The notes: a model not told the origin generated them from the sequence alone. 64,000 nt of DNA from Candidula unifasciata (GCA_905116865.2 CAJHNH020006902.1:1-64000); one strand, 5' to 3'. Positions 10,931 through 22,724 are shown, numbered from the stretch's first letter. Numbers and translations are program-made.

Positions 10931-12296
10931 ATGCCAATATTCAGAGCAATATACTTACAAATTCAACGTCATGAAAATACGTATTCATATTTTGACCATA
11001 CAATAGTCCCATTACACCATGCATTGTTAGGTCACCGGTTGATGCCTGTCTGGTCAGTCCGTCTATCTCGGTGGGTCAGATGCAATGGACAAGACATTTG
11101 CAGGTTTTTAGCTAACCCCTATAGTCTTGTCTTTATTGGTCTTCCTCGTCTCCCATTCTTCTCTGCAGCAATCGTTTTGGAGAGACCGTCAGATTTCCTT
11201 ACATGTCCGTTCTACTGCATGTTCCGTCTTTTGACTGTTGTTAAAAGAGAGGTTCAAAGTTGCTAATGTGTTGATTAATGAAATCACGAACATTATTATT
11301 TGTGATATGGTCTCTGTATGAATTATCTAGGATCTTTCAAAGCTGGTTAGTCGACTGATTATCCTCACTGCATGTCGAACCACAGCGTGTAGCGGCTGAC
11401 GACACTAGTTCTGTGTTGGTTTGTTATTATTCTTTTGCGGTGCTCACCGTTGTTACCGAGTAGATTTATACATAAATTAAACAATAGTTTGATTAATTTG
11501 CGATTAAGTGGGCTGTTATTCTTAATATTGTTGTTGTTTTTTTTTTTATATCTTTTTTCGTATAGCCCACTTATTTATCTTCAAAATGATAATTTATTCA
11601 ATAACACACCGGCCTCCCTAAAACGGGAATTCCCGTCAAGCTGTACGGCCTTTCTGGAACTGGCTGTGGTTAATGTCAAATTTGCACACACTAATGTGAA
11701 CCGAACACAATACAGTAACACGTACTGTTATGATCACTTCGCCGTCAAGCAAGAGGTAATATCAACAATCATGCCAACCATCCAGTACCTACCATGGAAA
11801 CCATCTGCTGGTGGACGATCTCCTCTACCAGCGCCGCCGTCTCTTGTAGGGGTCGTCTGCTATCTCCAAAAGCAAACCTGCCGATATGAAAGATCAGTTA
11901 TAGTCCGTTTTATCATTCGTGGCGTTGTATTATCGTTAATTTATCCGTAATTACTGATCCTAGGACCGGGATTTTGCATCGGTTCCTATTTTCATCTCGA
12001 ACTTAGTTTTTATACACAAATAATATATATACTGCCCACTGTTGTCGGAAAAAACAAATGCTTCTATTGTTATTTTCATCACTTGTATATTTTAGTTAGG
12101 TAACAAAACAAGTTTTTACAGTACCGACGTGAATCGAAGTACCGACTGATGACAGAAGTTAGAGGCGTTTCTGCAATTGTTTATCATCGGGGCGTAGGTT
12201 CCTGCGACTCTGAGAATTTTTCATAATGTTCTTTTGATATATCACTGCCACATAGATGGCTCTCTGTTGAGAGACAGACAAAAAGCATAGAGGTTC
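10931..12296. other. No convincing gene; holds a dispersed repeat
   Basis: An open frame at 11435-11950 contains a T-rich hydrophobic run and no known domain. Its first part lies in a dispersed repeat that recurs near 41800-41960 (shared AGCCCACTTATTTATCTTCA). I do not call it a gene. Confidence 0.45.
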
Positions 12297-12511
12297 AAGC
12301 AAAGGTTAATAAACGTCGATTAGTGCAGCAGAGACTGGCAAATGATATCACAACGTCTAGTTTGAGAATGGAGTTGGAGGCAGTCACTGCTGCCTTCAGC
12401 TGGCTTGTGAATCAGCTGTACACACATGTCTCAATCTTCTCCTGCTGCAATTTACCAGATGTTCTAGGACAGGGACAAGACGAAATGGTTACTATGCAAC
12501 GGGTACTGTGA
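12297..12511 (+). pseudogene. RNase H fragment of a LINE
   Basis: One frame reads RLANDITTSSLRMELEAVTA then AFSWL. This matches the second acidic block (MEVEAV, containing the catalytic Glu) of the RNase H domain seen at 17430-17663 (minus) and 26195-26400. The fragment then loses similarity. Confidence 0.6.
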
Positions 12512-13315
12512 GATTCGAAGTTAAATATATACAGTCGCTGTGGTAGCCAATTAGACCATCCGGCTACCTTAACGCCCAAGTGACAAGCTTACGGTTGGTT
12601 CATCGGGCACATGTTAGACTTTGGCAATTGGCAGAGGGACACTGGCAGACATCAATCGGACACACTGGCTTTTTGAGGAATAAGAAGTTCAGTTCCTACA
12701 GGGACTCCCACTAATCTACCAACATTACAAGAACCGCACACTTGACGCCTTTGCAGCTTCTGACGAAACTTGGCAGAACACTGATATTAAAGCGAGTTTT
12801 GACACTTGAAGCGCAACAGTAACAGTCGTAGTCTTATTCAGAATTTACGTAAAATACGAGATTCATATGCTTTTGTGTAAGGTCGATTGGTTACATCTGA
12901 ACATTGTGATGTATAACTTTTGAAAGAGAGTCCTGTAAGGATCGTTGAATATTTATATACTTCAAATAAGTGTTGTGAATTTAAACAAAGAAGACACAAA
13001 CAATAGATTGCACAATTTTTCGCCTGAATTTTTTCGATGTATCTCGTCAGGTGCACACTACTGTAAAAATTGATTAAAATGGAGCAAATAAATGAATCAT
13101 TAGAACAGAAACACAAAATCGATTACATTCAAAAGAGAATCAAGTAAATAGTGATATATAATTTCATCCATTTATATTCCACTACAGCTGAGATATAACC
13201 GTTTAAACCTCGGCATCAGTTTCAAGACACACTTCAAATCTATGTATCCATTACAGTAGCTGTTCCCAAAGTCCACTTTACAGTGCGTATTTTAACAAAA
13301 ATAGCGTTTCAATAG
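12512..13315. other. Intergenic, no gene seen
   Basis: AT-rich. A minus-strand open frame at 12838-13116 (92 codons) has no recognisable motif. Nothing else is seen. Confidence 0.4.
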
Positions 13316-13317
13316 GG

Positions 13318-13470
13318 TGGCAACCGACGTGGTGTAGTGGCCATTCGTTCGCCTGCGGATCCGAATGTCGTGTGTTCAGGTCCTGATGGAGCTGAACTTT
13401 TTTTCAGAAATGATCTTGGTTCCCAGGTCAACCCAGCATTAAATGGGTACTAGGTAACTGGTCGGAAACA
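13318..13470 (+). mobile_element. SINE family C, truncated
   Basis: A tRNA-like head (GTGGTGTAGTGGCCATTCG ... GTGTTCAGGTCC) is followed by the family core GGTCAACCCAGCATTAAATG. Similarity ends before the usual TTTAC tail. Confidence 0.6.
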
Positions 13471-13535
13471 TAGATTACCCTGTTTTTTCCTTGTGGTACA
13501 CCGAGACATATTACTACTACTATACTGCGTAGCAG

Positions 13536-13622
13536 TAGTAGTAGTAGTAGTAGTAGTAGCAGTAGTAGTAGTAGTAGCAGTAATAGTAGCAGAAGCAGTA
13601 GTAGTAGTAGTAGTAGTAATGG
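13536..13622. repeat. (TAG)n microsatellite
   Basis: About 85 bp of TAG/CAG/AAG triplets. It is open on both strands as poly-Val-like and poly-Thr/Leu-like text, which is not coding. Confidence 0.95.
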
Positions 13623-13919
13623 AAGTAAACTTATCCAGGACTGCATATATATTAATAAAAATGTTAATTTTCCGATGATGTAAGCTAAAAACTCGGAAAC
13701 TACTGCTTTCAAATTTGGATACAACGTTGCCTTCGACTCCAAGCGTGATTTTTGTCATAAAATCAAACAAACCACGAACGACGTAGCTCCAGCAACGGCC
13801 AAATCATTATTTGTTTCGTTGCCGGCCCGGATTTGTTTTTATGTGATCGGCCATATGTGACTGCTGAGCTCTTTTTGAACTTTGCATTATTATATAATTT
13901 TATTTCCTCTATCTACTTC

Positions 13920-14400
13920 AGTGTTTGGTAGCGTAGTTGTTAACTACTTTGCCTATCATGCAGGTGACACGCGTTCGATTCCCCGCTAGGTAATATAATT
14001 TTTTTTAGCCCTTAACTGGGCGGCTGGCACGTTGTGTTGTGGTTCACGGCTAGGCAGCGATATCTACGCCTTTTTCGGTTTTGGGTTTACAGCTAGCCTG
14101 CGACAGCGGCGACGTGATGCTCAATAGTCATGTCACGGGTAATCTTCGTTCGCCCTCGAGAGGGCCGTTGGCACATTGTGTTGTGGTTAACAGCTAGGCT
14201 TGGATATCTGACCTAAACTCTCTAGTCGTCGGTAGTAAAGTTGTAAGTATGTCATCCTTCACTCGGGTGACCGGTGTTCGATTAACTGCTGGGTGGTAAT
14301 TGTTCTTTTTCTCCTATCGGGTGGTTGCCACGTTGTGTTGTGGTTTACAGCTAGGCTGCGATATCTGCGCCCTTCGCCCAAAGACATCCGATTTCAAGTG
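13920..14400 (+). mobile_element. Two tandem tRNA-like SINE units (family D)
   Basis: A tRNA-like segment at 13927-13995 has A-box-like TAGCGTAGTTG and B-box-like CGTTCGATTCCCC. It is followed by a body containing CACGTTGTGTTGTGGTT and CAGCTAGGC. A second, more diverged head (14221-14290, GTGTTCGATTAACTGC) and body follow. A body-only unit lies between them at about 14165-14210. I read this as a head-to-tail SINE cluster and not a functional tRNA, because the acceptor stem does not pair. Confidence 0.55.
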
Positions 14401-14519
14401 TCCTAATTAGCCTCCCCGCGACGCTTCTCGATCAAAAACTATTCGGCGATGACAGAAACTGTTAACTAAGACGGCTTACAGTCCAGTTTAGTTTGGGTGG
14501 ACACGCATGCCAAGGTCAG

Positions 14520-14705
14520 TCAAAAATCGTTCCCTCGTAGAGGGAGAGACGACGGGTGCGGGGTATTTTTCTCCCCTATTCGTGAGTATAGTGTACTTTT
14601 CACTGTGGGTTCCATCACTGGTTACGTGATGAAGTTTTTTTCCCTATGTCCGGGGCAAAATCACACTAAATAGTCCGTGGCGACAGCATGCGGCGCTAAC
14701 TCCTC
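14520..14705 (+). mobile_element. SINE fragment (family F)
   Basis: It shares the TGTCCGGGGCAAAA ... GTGGCGACAGCA block with the SINE at 50941-51180. The tRNA-like head is missing. Confidence 0.45.
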
Positions 14706-14937
14706 TTTTCTACACCGACCTACACAGACTGTAGTGACATTTGTTGTTGTTGTTGTTGTTGTAATGGTGGTGGTGATTGTGGTTGCAGTAGTACTGGTAC
14801 TGGATGGGTGATGTGGTAGCTGTTACACTTACTACATTTATATCTCTGTACAAGTTAATGCTACCTATTTAAGTCTGGGTAGATACGGATGCAAAGCTCA
14901 ATTTAGTTAAAATATTTCGTTACACAGTGACTTCCCC

Positions 14938-16262
14938 ATCCTTCGAAGAAGATGATAGGATTGGGGGGGGGGGGGGGGGGATTTATGCCAGACACAGCTG
15001 AGAGAGCTTAGAATATTATTTTGAAGTTCTCATTTCTTAACTATTTCTATTTTAATAATTTCGCCATGGATGATTTTTCAGTCCTTCGGAGAGGGAGATA
15101 TGATTGGGGGAGCGGGGGTGGGGGGGGGGTGGGGTAATGCCAGACACCGTTAGCTGAGAGAGCTTAAAATATTATTTTAATATTATAATTTCTTAACTAT
15201 TTCTATTTTAATAATTTCGCCATGGATGATTTTTCAGTCCTTCGGAGAGGGAGATATGATTGGGGGAGCGGGGGTGGGGGGGGGGGGTGGGGTAATGCCA
15301 GACACCGTTAGCTGAGAGAGCTTAAAATATTATTTTAATATTATAATTTCTTAACTATTTCTATTTTAATAATTTCGCCATGGATGATTTTTCAGTCCTT
15401 CGGAGAGGGAGATATGATTGGGGGAGCGGGGGTGGGGGGGGGGGGGTGGGGTAATGCCAGACACCGTTAGCTGAGAGAGCTTAAAATATTATTTTAATAT
15501 TATAATTTCTTAACTATTTCTATTTTAATAATTTCGCCATGGATGATTTTTCAGTTCTTCGGAGAGGGAGATATGATTGGGGGAGCGGGGGTGGGGGGAG
15601 TGGGGTAATGCCAGACACCGTTAGCTGAGAGAGCTTAAAATATTATTTTAATATTATAATTTCTTAACTATTTCTATTTTAATAATTTCGTCATGGATGA
15701 TTTTTCAGTCCTTCGGAGAGGGAGATATGATTGGGGGAGCGGGGGTGGGGGAGCGGGGGTGGGGGAGGGGGGGTGGGGTAATGCCAGACACCGTTAGCTG
15801 AGAGAGCTTAAAAATTTTTTTTAATATTATGATTTCTTAACTATTTCTATTTTAATAAATCCTCCCGGTGATGATTTTTCAATCCTTCGGAGAGGGAGAT
15901 ATAATTGGTGGAAAAGGGGGGGGGTGGGGTTATGCCAGACACTGTTAGCTGGAAGAGCTTAAAATATTATTTTAAAGTTCTCATTTCTTAACTATTTCTA
16001 TTTTAATAATTTCGCCATGGATGATTTTTCAATCTTTCGGAGAGGGAGATATGACTGGGGGGGGGGGGGGGGGGGTGTTATGCCAGACACTGTTACCTGA
16101 GAGAGCTTAAAACATTATTTTCAAGTTCTCATTTCTTAACAATTTCTATTTTAATATTTTCGCCAGGGATGATTTTTCAATCCTTCGGAAAGGGAGATAT
16201 GACTGGGTGGAGGGGGAGGGAAGGGGGATGGTTATGACAGACAGTTTTAGCTGAGAGCTACT
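14938..16262. repeat. ~155-bp G-rich minisatellite, 9 units
   Basis: Each unit has CCTTCGGAGAGGGAGATATG, a variable G tract (GGGGGAGCGGGGGTGGGG, or up to 19 straight Gs), GCCAGACACCGTTAGCTGAG, and an AT-rich half ending in CGCCATGGATGATTTTTC. Unit starts are near 14940, 15083, 15239, 15397, 15556, 15710, 15884, 16034 and 16182. The central units are nearly identical and the edge units diverge. Length differences come mostly from the G tract. Confidence 0.95.
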
Positions 16263-16980
16263 TTCTTTCTATTCCATTACACCATTCGGGGCCACAGCAA
16301 CGCGTGGCAGGGCACAGCTAGTGCTACATAAGCGTTTGGGTTATACAGATCAAATGAGATCTATCCACTGTTTCGTTCCCAACAATTATAAGAGAAGTTA
16401 GAAAAGAATACCACGTTATCCGACAAATGTATATTATTTAAGACGTGCATGTTCCTGTGAACAACATCCCTCCCTTGGTTTCGCTGGGGCGTGTTTTATA
16501 CACATATAGGCGGAAATTCATTTAGGCTGGGAGTGCTCTCACTTGTGCTCGCACAAGGGACATAACGTCCAGTATATTTGTATCTATTTTTTTGAAGGGA
16601 CGGCCTTTGCCTATCACAGCTTTTTGTAGTCTGGCATGCCTTTCCGTGTTTACACGCGTATCAGAGATTCGGCTGGTCAGACAGACATGCGGATTTCTCT
16701 CGGAGATGCTTCAGTTAAGTGATGTTTGCGTATTCTTGTTCACAATTATAACCCTTTATATTCCTGTGCTGTGCTGATGAAGGCTCTCTGGCAGCAGTAT
16801 TCACTTTGTTTGTTACACCATAACGGTTGAACAGGATTTCTAGATCTTGTGATTAGGGGGAGGGGTGGGTGGGGTTCTTATCCGAGTGGTGGCATTTTGT
16901 AACACCTGTTGTTTATCTCTCTTTGAGCGGTCTTAGTGGGGTTGAACTTCACTCACTCTTTTCATCTGTTTTGTGATTTG
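16263..16980. other. Intergenic, no gene seen
   Basis: A short open frame at 16592-16777 has no domain. Nothing else is recognisable. Confidence 0.4.
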
Positions 16981-16983
16981 ATT

Positions 16984-17665
16984 TGATTTGGATGCACTCG
17001 GGGCATTCTCATAAGCGCTCCGTCCCCATCTTCAGCAGCCAGCAAAGAGTTCCGTTACTAATGGTGCCAGTAGCATTCTGATTAAACGTCCGTCTTGCCT
17101 TTCCTCTGAGCCTCGCGCATCTGCCAGACCCTCTCGTCACCCCAACCCCCCCCCCCCCCCCCTTGCATCAATCTCACCAGACAGTGGTGATATATCTGCT
17201 CCTCCGAACACTCTACTACAAGGAACCAACCACGTCTGCCTTATCATGCATTAGTATCTCACCAAATTGTGCAGAGCCAGCCAGTCTGCCCGCCTGTTCA
17301 TTTCCCAACACACCGGTGTCCCCGGTAAAAAAAAGTCCAGACAATACTCCTCACCCGTGTCCTCCGCAGCAAAGCATGCCACTCTGCATGAAGCATGCCT
17401 GTCCTGATCTTCCTCAGCATGTCTCTGAGTCAGTTACAATCACAATGTGTGTGTGTGTGTGTGTGTGTGAGTGTGTGTGTGTGTGTCGTATTCTCTAACC
17501 AGCGGAAAGCTGCAATGACCGCCTCCACCTCCATTCTTAAGCCGGATGTTGTGGTATCATATCCTAGGCTCTCCTGCACCAAACGTTGACCATTTACTTT
17601 TGCTAAGAAGCCCCAAGCACTTCTGTTGCCTTTTGACACTGAACCATCTGGGTAATTGATCAAAT
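16984..17665 (-). pseudogene. RNase H-type LINE, 3' portion
   Basis: Read on the minus strand, 17663-17430 is open and shows the start of an RNase H domain: PDGSVSKGNRSAWGF (catalytic Asp block), then TTSGLRMEVEAVIAAFRWLE (catalytic Glu block). An expanded (GT)n at 17446-17486 then destroys the frame. Further 3' are decayed pieces of the same polymerase and the 3' end GCTGCTGAAGATGGGGACGG, finishing in a CAAAT-repeat tail. A C-run at 17146-17162 also interrupts it. It is dead and 5' truncated. Confidence 0.75.
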
Positions 17666-17732
17666 CCTCTGAGCGAGCAGTATCTTGAATTAATTACTGT
17701 TTGGCGCAATACTTGGTGGGCAAAGTAACTAA

Positions 17733-17750
17733 TTCCCCCCCCCACCCCCC

Positions 17751-17796
<46 letters not shown>

Positions 17797-17807
17797 ACCC
17801 CCCCCCT
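17733..17807. repeat. Long poly-C tract
   Basis: A C-only tract with three single-A interruptions. The longest pure run, 17752-17796, is 45 Cs. Its complement is a strong G-quadruplex candidate. Confidence 0.9.
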
Positions 17808-17835
17808 GTGTTCAAAACCCCCCATCCGTCCCCGT

Positions 17836-18012
17836 GCAAGTTGCGAGGATGGAAGAATACTTGAGGTTGACTGAATGTGAATTATGTAGAAATGAAACCC
17901 CCCCCCCCACCACCCCTATACAGTAATCATGCAAAGACTCATTTGCAAGTTGCGAGGATGGAAGAATACTTGAGGTTGACTGAATGGGAATTATGTAGAA
18001 ATGAAACAATGC
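17836..18012. repeat. Two ~110-bp direct repeats with a C-run difference
   Basis: The first unit (from 17836) and second unit (from 17946) both begin CAAGTTGCGAGGATGGAAGA and run through ATTATGTAGAAATGAAAC to CAGTAATCATGCA. The first carries a C-rich insert where the second has AATGCCTAA. The second unit is followed by unique sequence. Confidence 0.9.
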
Positions 18013-18116
18013 CTAACAGTAATCATGCACAACTATTTTAATTGGTTTAAAAGCTTTCATCATTAATTTTAAAACAAGCCCGGTTTTATTCCAACAGGTA
18101 AACAAAATTGGGAAAA

Positions 18117-18150
18117 GGGGGTGGGGGGGGGTGGGGGGGGGGGGGGGGGA
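18117..18150. repeat. G-rich homopolymer tract
   Basis: A run of Gs with two T interruptions, followed by GAGAGAAGAAG. Confidence 0.9.
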
Positions 18151-19198
18151 GAGAAGAAGAAATAAAAGCAACAGCGGTTTGATTTGGCAAAAACGTATTA
18201 TTTTGATTAAATAATTTTCAACGATTCACAGTTTCCAGTGTTGTAAGAAGTTATATGAAAGAAATAACCCAGACACACTAACAACAGATGATATGCTAAC
18301 GACTTCCATCTATAATTGGGAGAACAAAGAAAAATAATCGCATTCTCCTGCACAAATGATGAAACAAATTAGAACTTGGCACACTGATTGCTTGAGGGGG
18401 AAAATCACAACAGTGAAGTAGTTCTGACAAAGGGATACAGCCTAATTAGAACTGTAACAATTTGTTTGCTATGAAATATTTTTAGAATTTGTTACTATGG
18501 CATTTTTACTGTCTAACAATGACAAGAAATGTAAAGTTTAGCCCAGGTATATAGTTACAACGGTAACACAATATGTCATAAAGACACAATATATCATAGT
18601 TTCAAATATACCACGCGACACTCGATACAAAAAGTGTAGTTGTGTGAGCTAAGATTCTAGACAGCAAAGTCAGGTGATCTGTTGCTTTGTAGCTAGATCA
18701 TGATACATCTATAGTTTTAAATTAACATAACAATACATCTATACGTGTGGAGCCAACGAAGGATATACTAAAATCAGACAAGTCAATAAAAGTGGAAATA
18801 GTACAGTTTTGCGCGCTCGCGTTCTCGATAGCAAAATGTGAATTTTTCTTTATCGTGATTGGCTGTTTATTTGCAGTCTGATATTTCTATCTCTGTACTT
18901 TTTAAAACCAAAAAAAAAAAAAAAAAAAAAAAAACTGCACCGTACAAAAAAAAAATTAATTGAAAAACAAAAGAATATACTAAAATGTGACAAAGAGCCA
19001 CTCGACAAGTATTTAAAATGCTGTCTATCGTGCCATCTTTTATATAGTAGAATCACGGGTTCTCCCTTTCCCTAAGTGAGACTGTTTCTTTGTAATCGCA
19101 GCACTCTAAATCTAGTTTTTATCAACATAACAGTTAATGTAATTAATGCAATCGAAACTTACGACGAGTACACAACATTTTGACTTAAAAACGGCTAT
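18151..19198. other. Upstream region of GPCR-1, no other gene
   Basis: AT-rich sequence with an A-run at 18910-18933. I see no open frame with a domain. An ATTAATGCAATCG stretch at about 19140 is the only faint resemblance to the block shared upstream of GPCR-3 and GPCR-4. Confidence 0.4.
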
Positions 19199-20311
19199 AT
19201 GAATCAGCAAACACCAGAATTGTCCGCAAAAAGCAGGTCACAGATCATCCAGGATGAAGACATGGTATGGATTCAGATTTCTCTAGCTTTGGTTGCAAGA
19301 GAGTGTGCTGCTCTACTCGGTATGGTCAGTAACGTATTCAACATGGTTGTTTTTTCCAAGATCGGTCTCAAAGACAGTATGAGCGTGGGGCTATTCGCTT
19401 TATCGATGACAGATGTGATTCAATCTGTGTGTTAAGTTACAAGCTGTACGTGCTACGCCGTCGATGTCATATACTCAGGGCCCGTGGACCTTCGGGCACT
19501 GGGGAACAATGTGATTGGCTGGACTGTGAATGCCACCTACCGTATCTCGTGTTGGATCACAGCCTGTGTATCCTTAGAAAGATGCCTCTGTGTTGTCTTT
19601 CCCTTCACAGTCAAGCATATCTTCACACGATTTCGATGCGGTTTGGTCATTTTGACCATATATTTTGTACATATGTGTATGTATATTCCCGTTTTCATTT
19701 CACACAGAATGAAATGGATCAAAAAGCCGACTATGCTCGTTGGTTTCAACACTACGGTAACATTTACTGAGGTGTTTACCGTAATTCTAAACGACGGAAC
19801 CGCACATTTAGAATTTCTTTTTGATATATCACTAGGCATTGTATGGCTTTGCTTGTCAAATATCATAGTCATCGTGAGCGCAGTATTGCTAAACCATTCA
19901 CTGCAAATATCTTCTAAAATACGACAAGCACCAAAAGCAATGCCGACAGACCACATCAGTAACGCAACTGCCTCACAACTGACAACTCGTGAGAAAAGAC
20001 TCGTCAAAGTTGTCCTGGTTCTTGCGCTAATTCTAACGGTTTGCAATATTCCTAAATATATGGTATATATGGTCTACCATACTCTACCGGGTATGAACAC
20101 AGGCGGTCAAAGAAACTTAACGGCTCTACTGTGGAATATTGCTCCCATTATTTCCAACATAGGTTGCTCGGTGAACTTCATTGTGTATTTCAAATTAAAC
20201 TCCAAGTTCAGGAAAACGGTTCGTGTGTGTCTTGGTTTGTCTGGTCGAACAAATTTAGAAGACGCCCAACGGTCATGTGCGTCTCGCAACATGAACAAAG
20301 TCGAAGTGTAA
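19199..20311 (+). pseudogene. GPCR-1: chemosensory-like rhodopsin-family receptor with one in-frame stop
   Basis: This is a single-exon seven-TM receptor of 370 codon positions, with the same domain order as GPCR-2 to -4. TM1 (about 26-52) contains GMVSNVFNMV, then the KIGLKDSMS loop. TM2 starts LFALSMTD. TM3 ends SLERC at 125-129 in place of DRY. TM6 holds LTVCNIPK and TM7 ends NFIVY in place of NPxxY. Codon 79 (19433-19435) is TAA. The frame is the same on both sides and the paralogues align without gaps, with Gln (CAA or CAG) at this site in all three. One C-to-T change therefore explains the break. The product would stop inside TM2 unless the stop is an allele, an assembly error or is read through. 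The downstream ATG at 19484 would give a receptor lacking TM1-TM2, which is unlikely to work. Everything downstream still looks constrained, so the loss appears recent. Confidence 0.88.
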
Positions 20312-20330
20312 CAATACGTCTGATATTACT

Positions 20331-21235
20331 GTGTAGTAGAAATATTATAGCATGTGGTAAAGATGTTACAGCATGTAGTAGAGATGTTAAAGCATGTGGC
20401 AGAGATGTTACAGCAAGTGGTAGAGATATTGCAGCATGTAGTAGAGATGTTACAGCATATGATAGAGATGTTACAGCCTGTGGAAGAGACGTTACAGCAT
20501 GTGGTAGAGATGTTAAAGCATGTGGCAGAGATGTTACAGCACGTGGTAGAGATGTTACAGCATGTGGCAGATATGTTACAACATATGGTAGAAATGTTAC
20601 AACATATGGTAGAAATGTTACAACATATGGTAGAAATGTTACAACATATGGTAGAAATGTTACAACATATGGTAGAAATGTTACAACATATGGTAGAAAT
20701 GTTACAACATATGGTAGAAATGTTACAACACATGGTAGAAATGTTACAACATATGGTAGAAATGTTACAACATATGGTAGAAATGTTACAACATATGGTA
20801 GAAATGTTACAACACATGGTAGAATTGTTACAACATATGGTAGAAATGTTACAACATATAGTAGAAATGTTACAACATATAGTAGAAATGTTTTAGCATA
20901 TAGAAGAAATGTTAAAGCATGTGGCAGAGAGGTTACAGCATGTGGTAGAAATGTTCCAGAATATGGCAGAGTTGTTACAGCATGTTACAGCATGTGGTAG
21001 AGATGTTACAGCATGTGGTAGAGATGTTACAGCATGTGGTAGAGATGCTACAGCATGTAGTGGAGATGTTACAGCATGTGGTAGAAAAGTTACAACATGT
21101 GCTAGAGATGCTACAGCATGTGGTATAAATGTTACAGCATGTGCTAGAGATGCTACAGCATGTGGTATAAATGTTACAGCATGTGCTAGAGATGCTACAG
21201 CATGTGGTATAAACGTTACAGCATGTATGGTTGGT
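20331..21235. repeat. 21-bp minisatellite starting 20 bp after GPCR-1
   Basis: About 43 units of ATGTTACAGCATGTGGTAGAG or ATGTTACAACATATGGTAGAA type. The first and last thirds are mixed GCATGTGG variants. The middle (about 20578-20880) is nearly homogeneous ACATATGG. The 3' part carries a 42-bp higher-order unit (GCTAGAGATGC then GGTATAAATGT). Because 21 is seven codons, several frames are open on both strands, but none is a convincing gene. Confidence 0.95.
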
Positions 21236-22340
21236 CTAAGGCAGCGGATAATTTGAAACATGCACTTCACAACAATCCCCATATACTATATTCTAATTAG
21301 ATGCAGACCAAGGTTGTCGAAGAAGCCTTCACAAAGTCTGCAACAGAGACACAAACAAAATCAAGAGAAATCATCGAGGCACAAATTGGGAAAAAGACAC
21401 TGAATAAACTGGCAAAAACATCCCAGGAGCCATTACAAGGATTGTCGGAGGCAGAGCGACACACAAAGACTGCCCCACATACACACTAGCTCATTTATGA
21501 TTGGTCGATTTTGAGTCACTCGACCTTTGCACACTGCTACGGGGGTGTTCGACAATGCCGTTGATATTGCGTGTTGTATATTTAAGCACGCCAGAGCTTT
21601 TAACACTACAAACTGGGTCTAACACACAATCCCCTAGAGAGTGCTGCAACCTATGTCACGGGCATCCTCTTTCTCGGAAGAAAATCGTAATTGCAAGACA
21701 AGCCTGAAAGAAAGCAACATAGCGGCAACCAGTTACCCCCCGCCCCCTTCCTCGGGCAGCAGAGCAGTCTGAAAAGGTTATGATTGGGACGTGACCTAGT
21801 TTGTTTGGGGAAAATATCGTGGAACTGACCGGCAAAATGACACTTTAGACAGCACAGTCGTTATCAACAGTATTCTAGGCAACGACAGCCAAAGACAGCT
21901 AAGACCCTGTCACCTGAGACAGACACGGATGGCACAGAAACCAATTTAAATGGCAACCAATGAAAACCAAGCCATTTTAGCTTCCACAATTATAACCGAT
22001 ACTTCACAAAAAGTAGAGTTAAACATGGTTACTTAGATAAGCGAAGGAACGCACTGAATAGTCCCAGGATAGGCGAGCACATCAAGGCAGTACATGACAG
22101 ACACAGTCTGCCCCGGTAATATCAGTTTTAAAAGACTGAAAAGGATAGTTGAAATTTGTTCCTGTTGGATTAGCATCAAGGTCGCCGTGATGTTATGTTA
22201 TGTTATTACGATCGACTTCATCGCACATTAGGCATTTCCAATCTTTTCTCCAGGCCATGCCACTGGGTGGTGAATTGATATATGACAAAGCAGATATGGT
22301 CAAGGCCCCTTGGGAACAAGCAACGTAATCAGTAGAGAAA
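21236..22340. other. No gene recognised
   Basis: A 62-codon charged open frame at 21301-21489 has no known motif. The rest is unremarkable. Confidence 0.4.
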
Positions 22341-22344
22341 AAAA

Positions 22345-22568
22345 AAGATTCTTATGACCTGGAGAGAATGAGGCACCTGGGTGTAACCAGAGGGTCTGTC
22401 CGGCTTACTACACTCAGAGGAAAGGCCAGACGGACATGTAACCAGATTGTGACCGGTACCATCAGTATGGGAACTCTTCGCTAGCTGCTGAAGATGATCA
22501 CGGAGCATGCATGCAAATGCCCCACGTGCTGTGATGTCAATTCTGGACTCAACTCAACTCAACTAGGC
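22345..22568 (+). pseudogene. RNase H-type LINE, 3' end
   Basis: It contains a decayed LRGKARRTCNQ-like stretch, then the 3' signature GCTGCTGAAGATGATCACGG and an ACTCAACTCAACTCAACT tail. This is the same 3' end as at 26660-26870 and, on the minus strand, 16984-17180 and 59080-59260. Confidence 0.65.
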
Positions 22569-22724
22569 ATTCCGTCTGATGCAAAACCCTGAGTTAGCAG
22601 TACAGGTGGGAGCTATACAGTCAGTCAAGGAAGCTCATCAACTCTGTCGTGGAATCATCGCATCCATCCTTGTTCGGCTATCTTCTTTGAGTTCTTTAAT
22701 ATAAGAACAGATCCGGTGTTTTGA

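Noticed and set aside
11435..11950. 171-codon frame with a membrane-like segment
   Set aside because: The hydrophobic part comes from a T-run in a dispersed repeat. No motif or paralogue is seen.
13920..13996. A functional tRNA gene
   Set aside because: A- and B-box-like sequences exist, but the acceptor and anticodon stems do not pair. The following body repeats as in a SINE.
19484..20311. A separate shorter gene starting at the ATG after the GPCR-1 stop codon
   Set aside because: It would lack TM1 and TM2. The frame is continuous with the upstream part and aligns to full-length paralogues, so this is one broken gene.
20131..21000. 289-codon frame overlapping the end of GPCR-1 and the 21-bp array
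   Set aside because: It starts inside the receptor in another frame and then reads the minisatellite.
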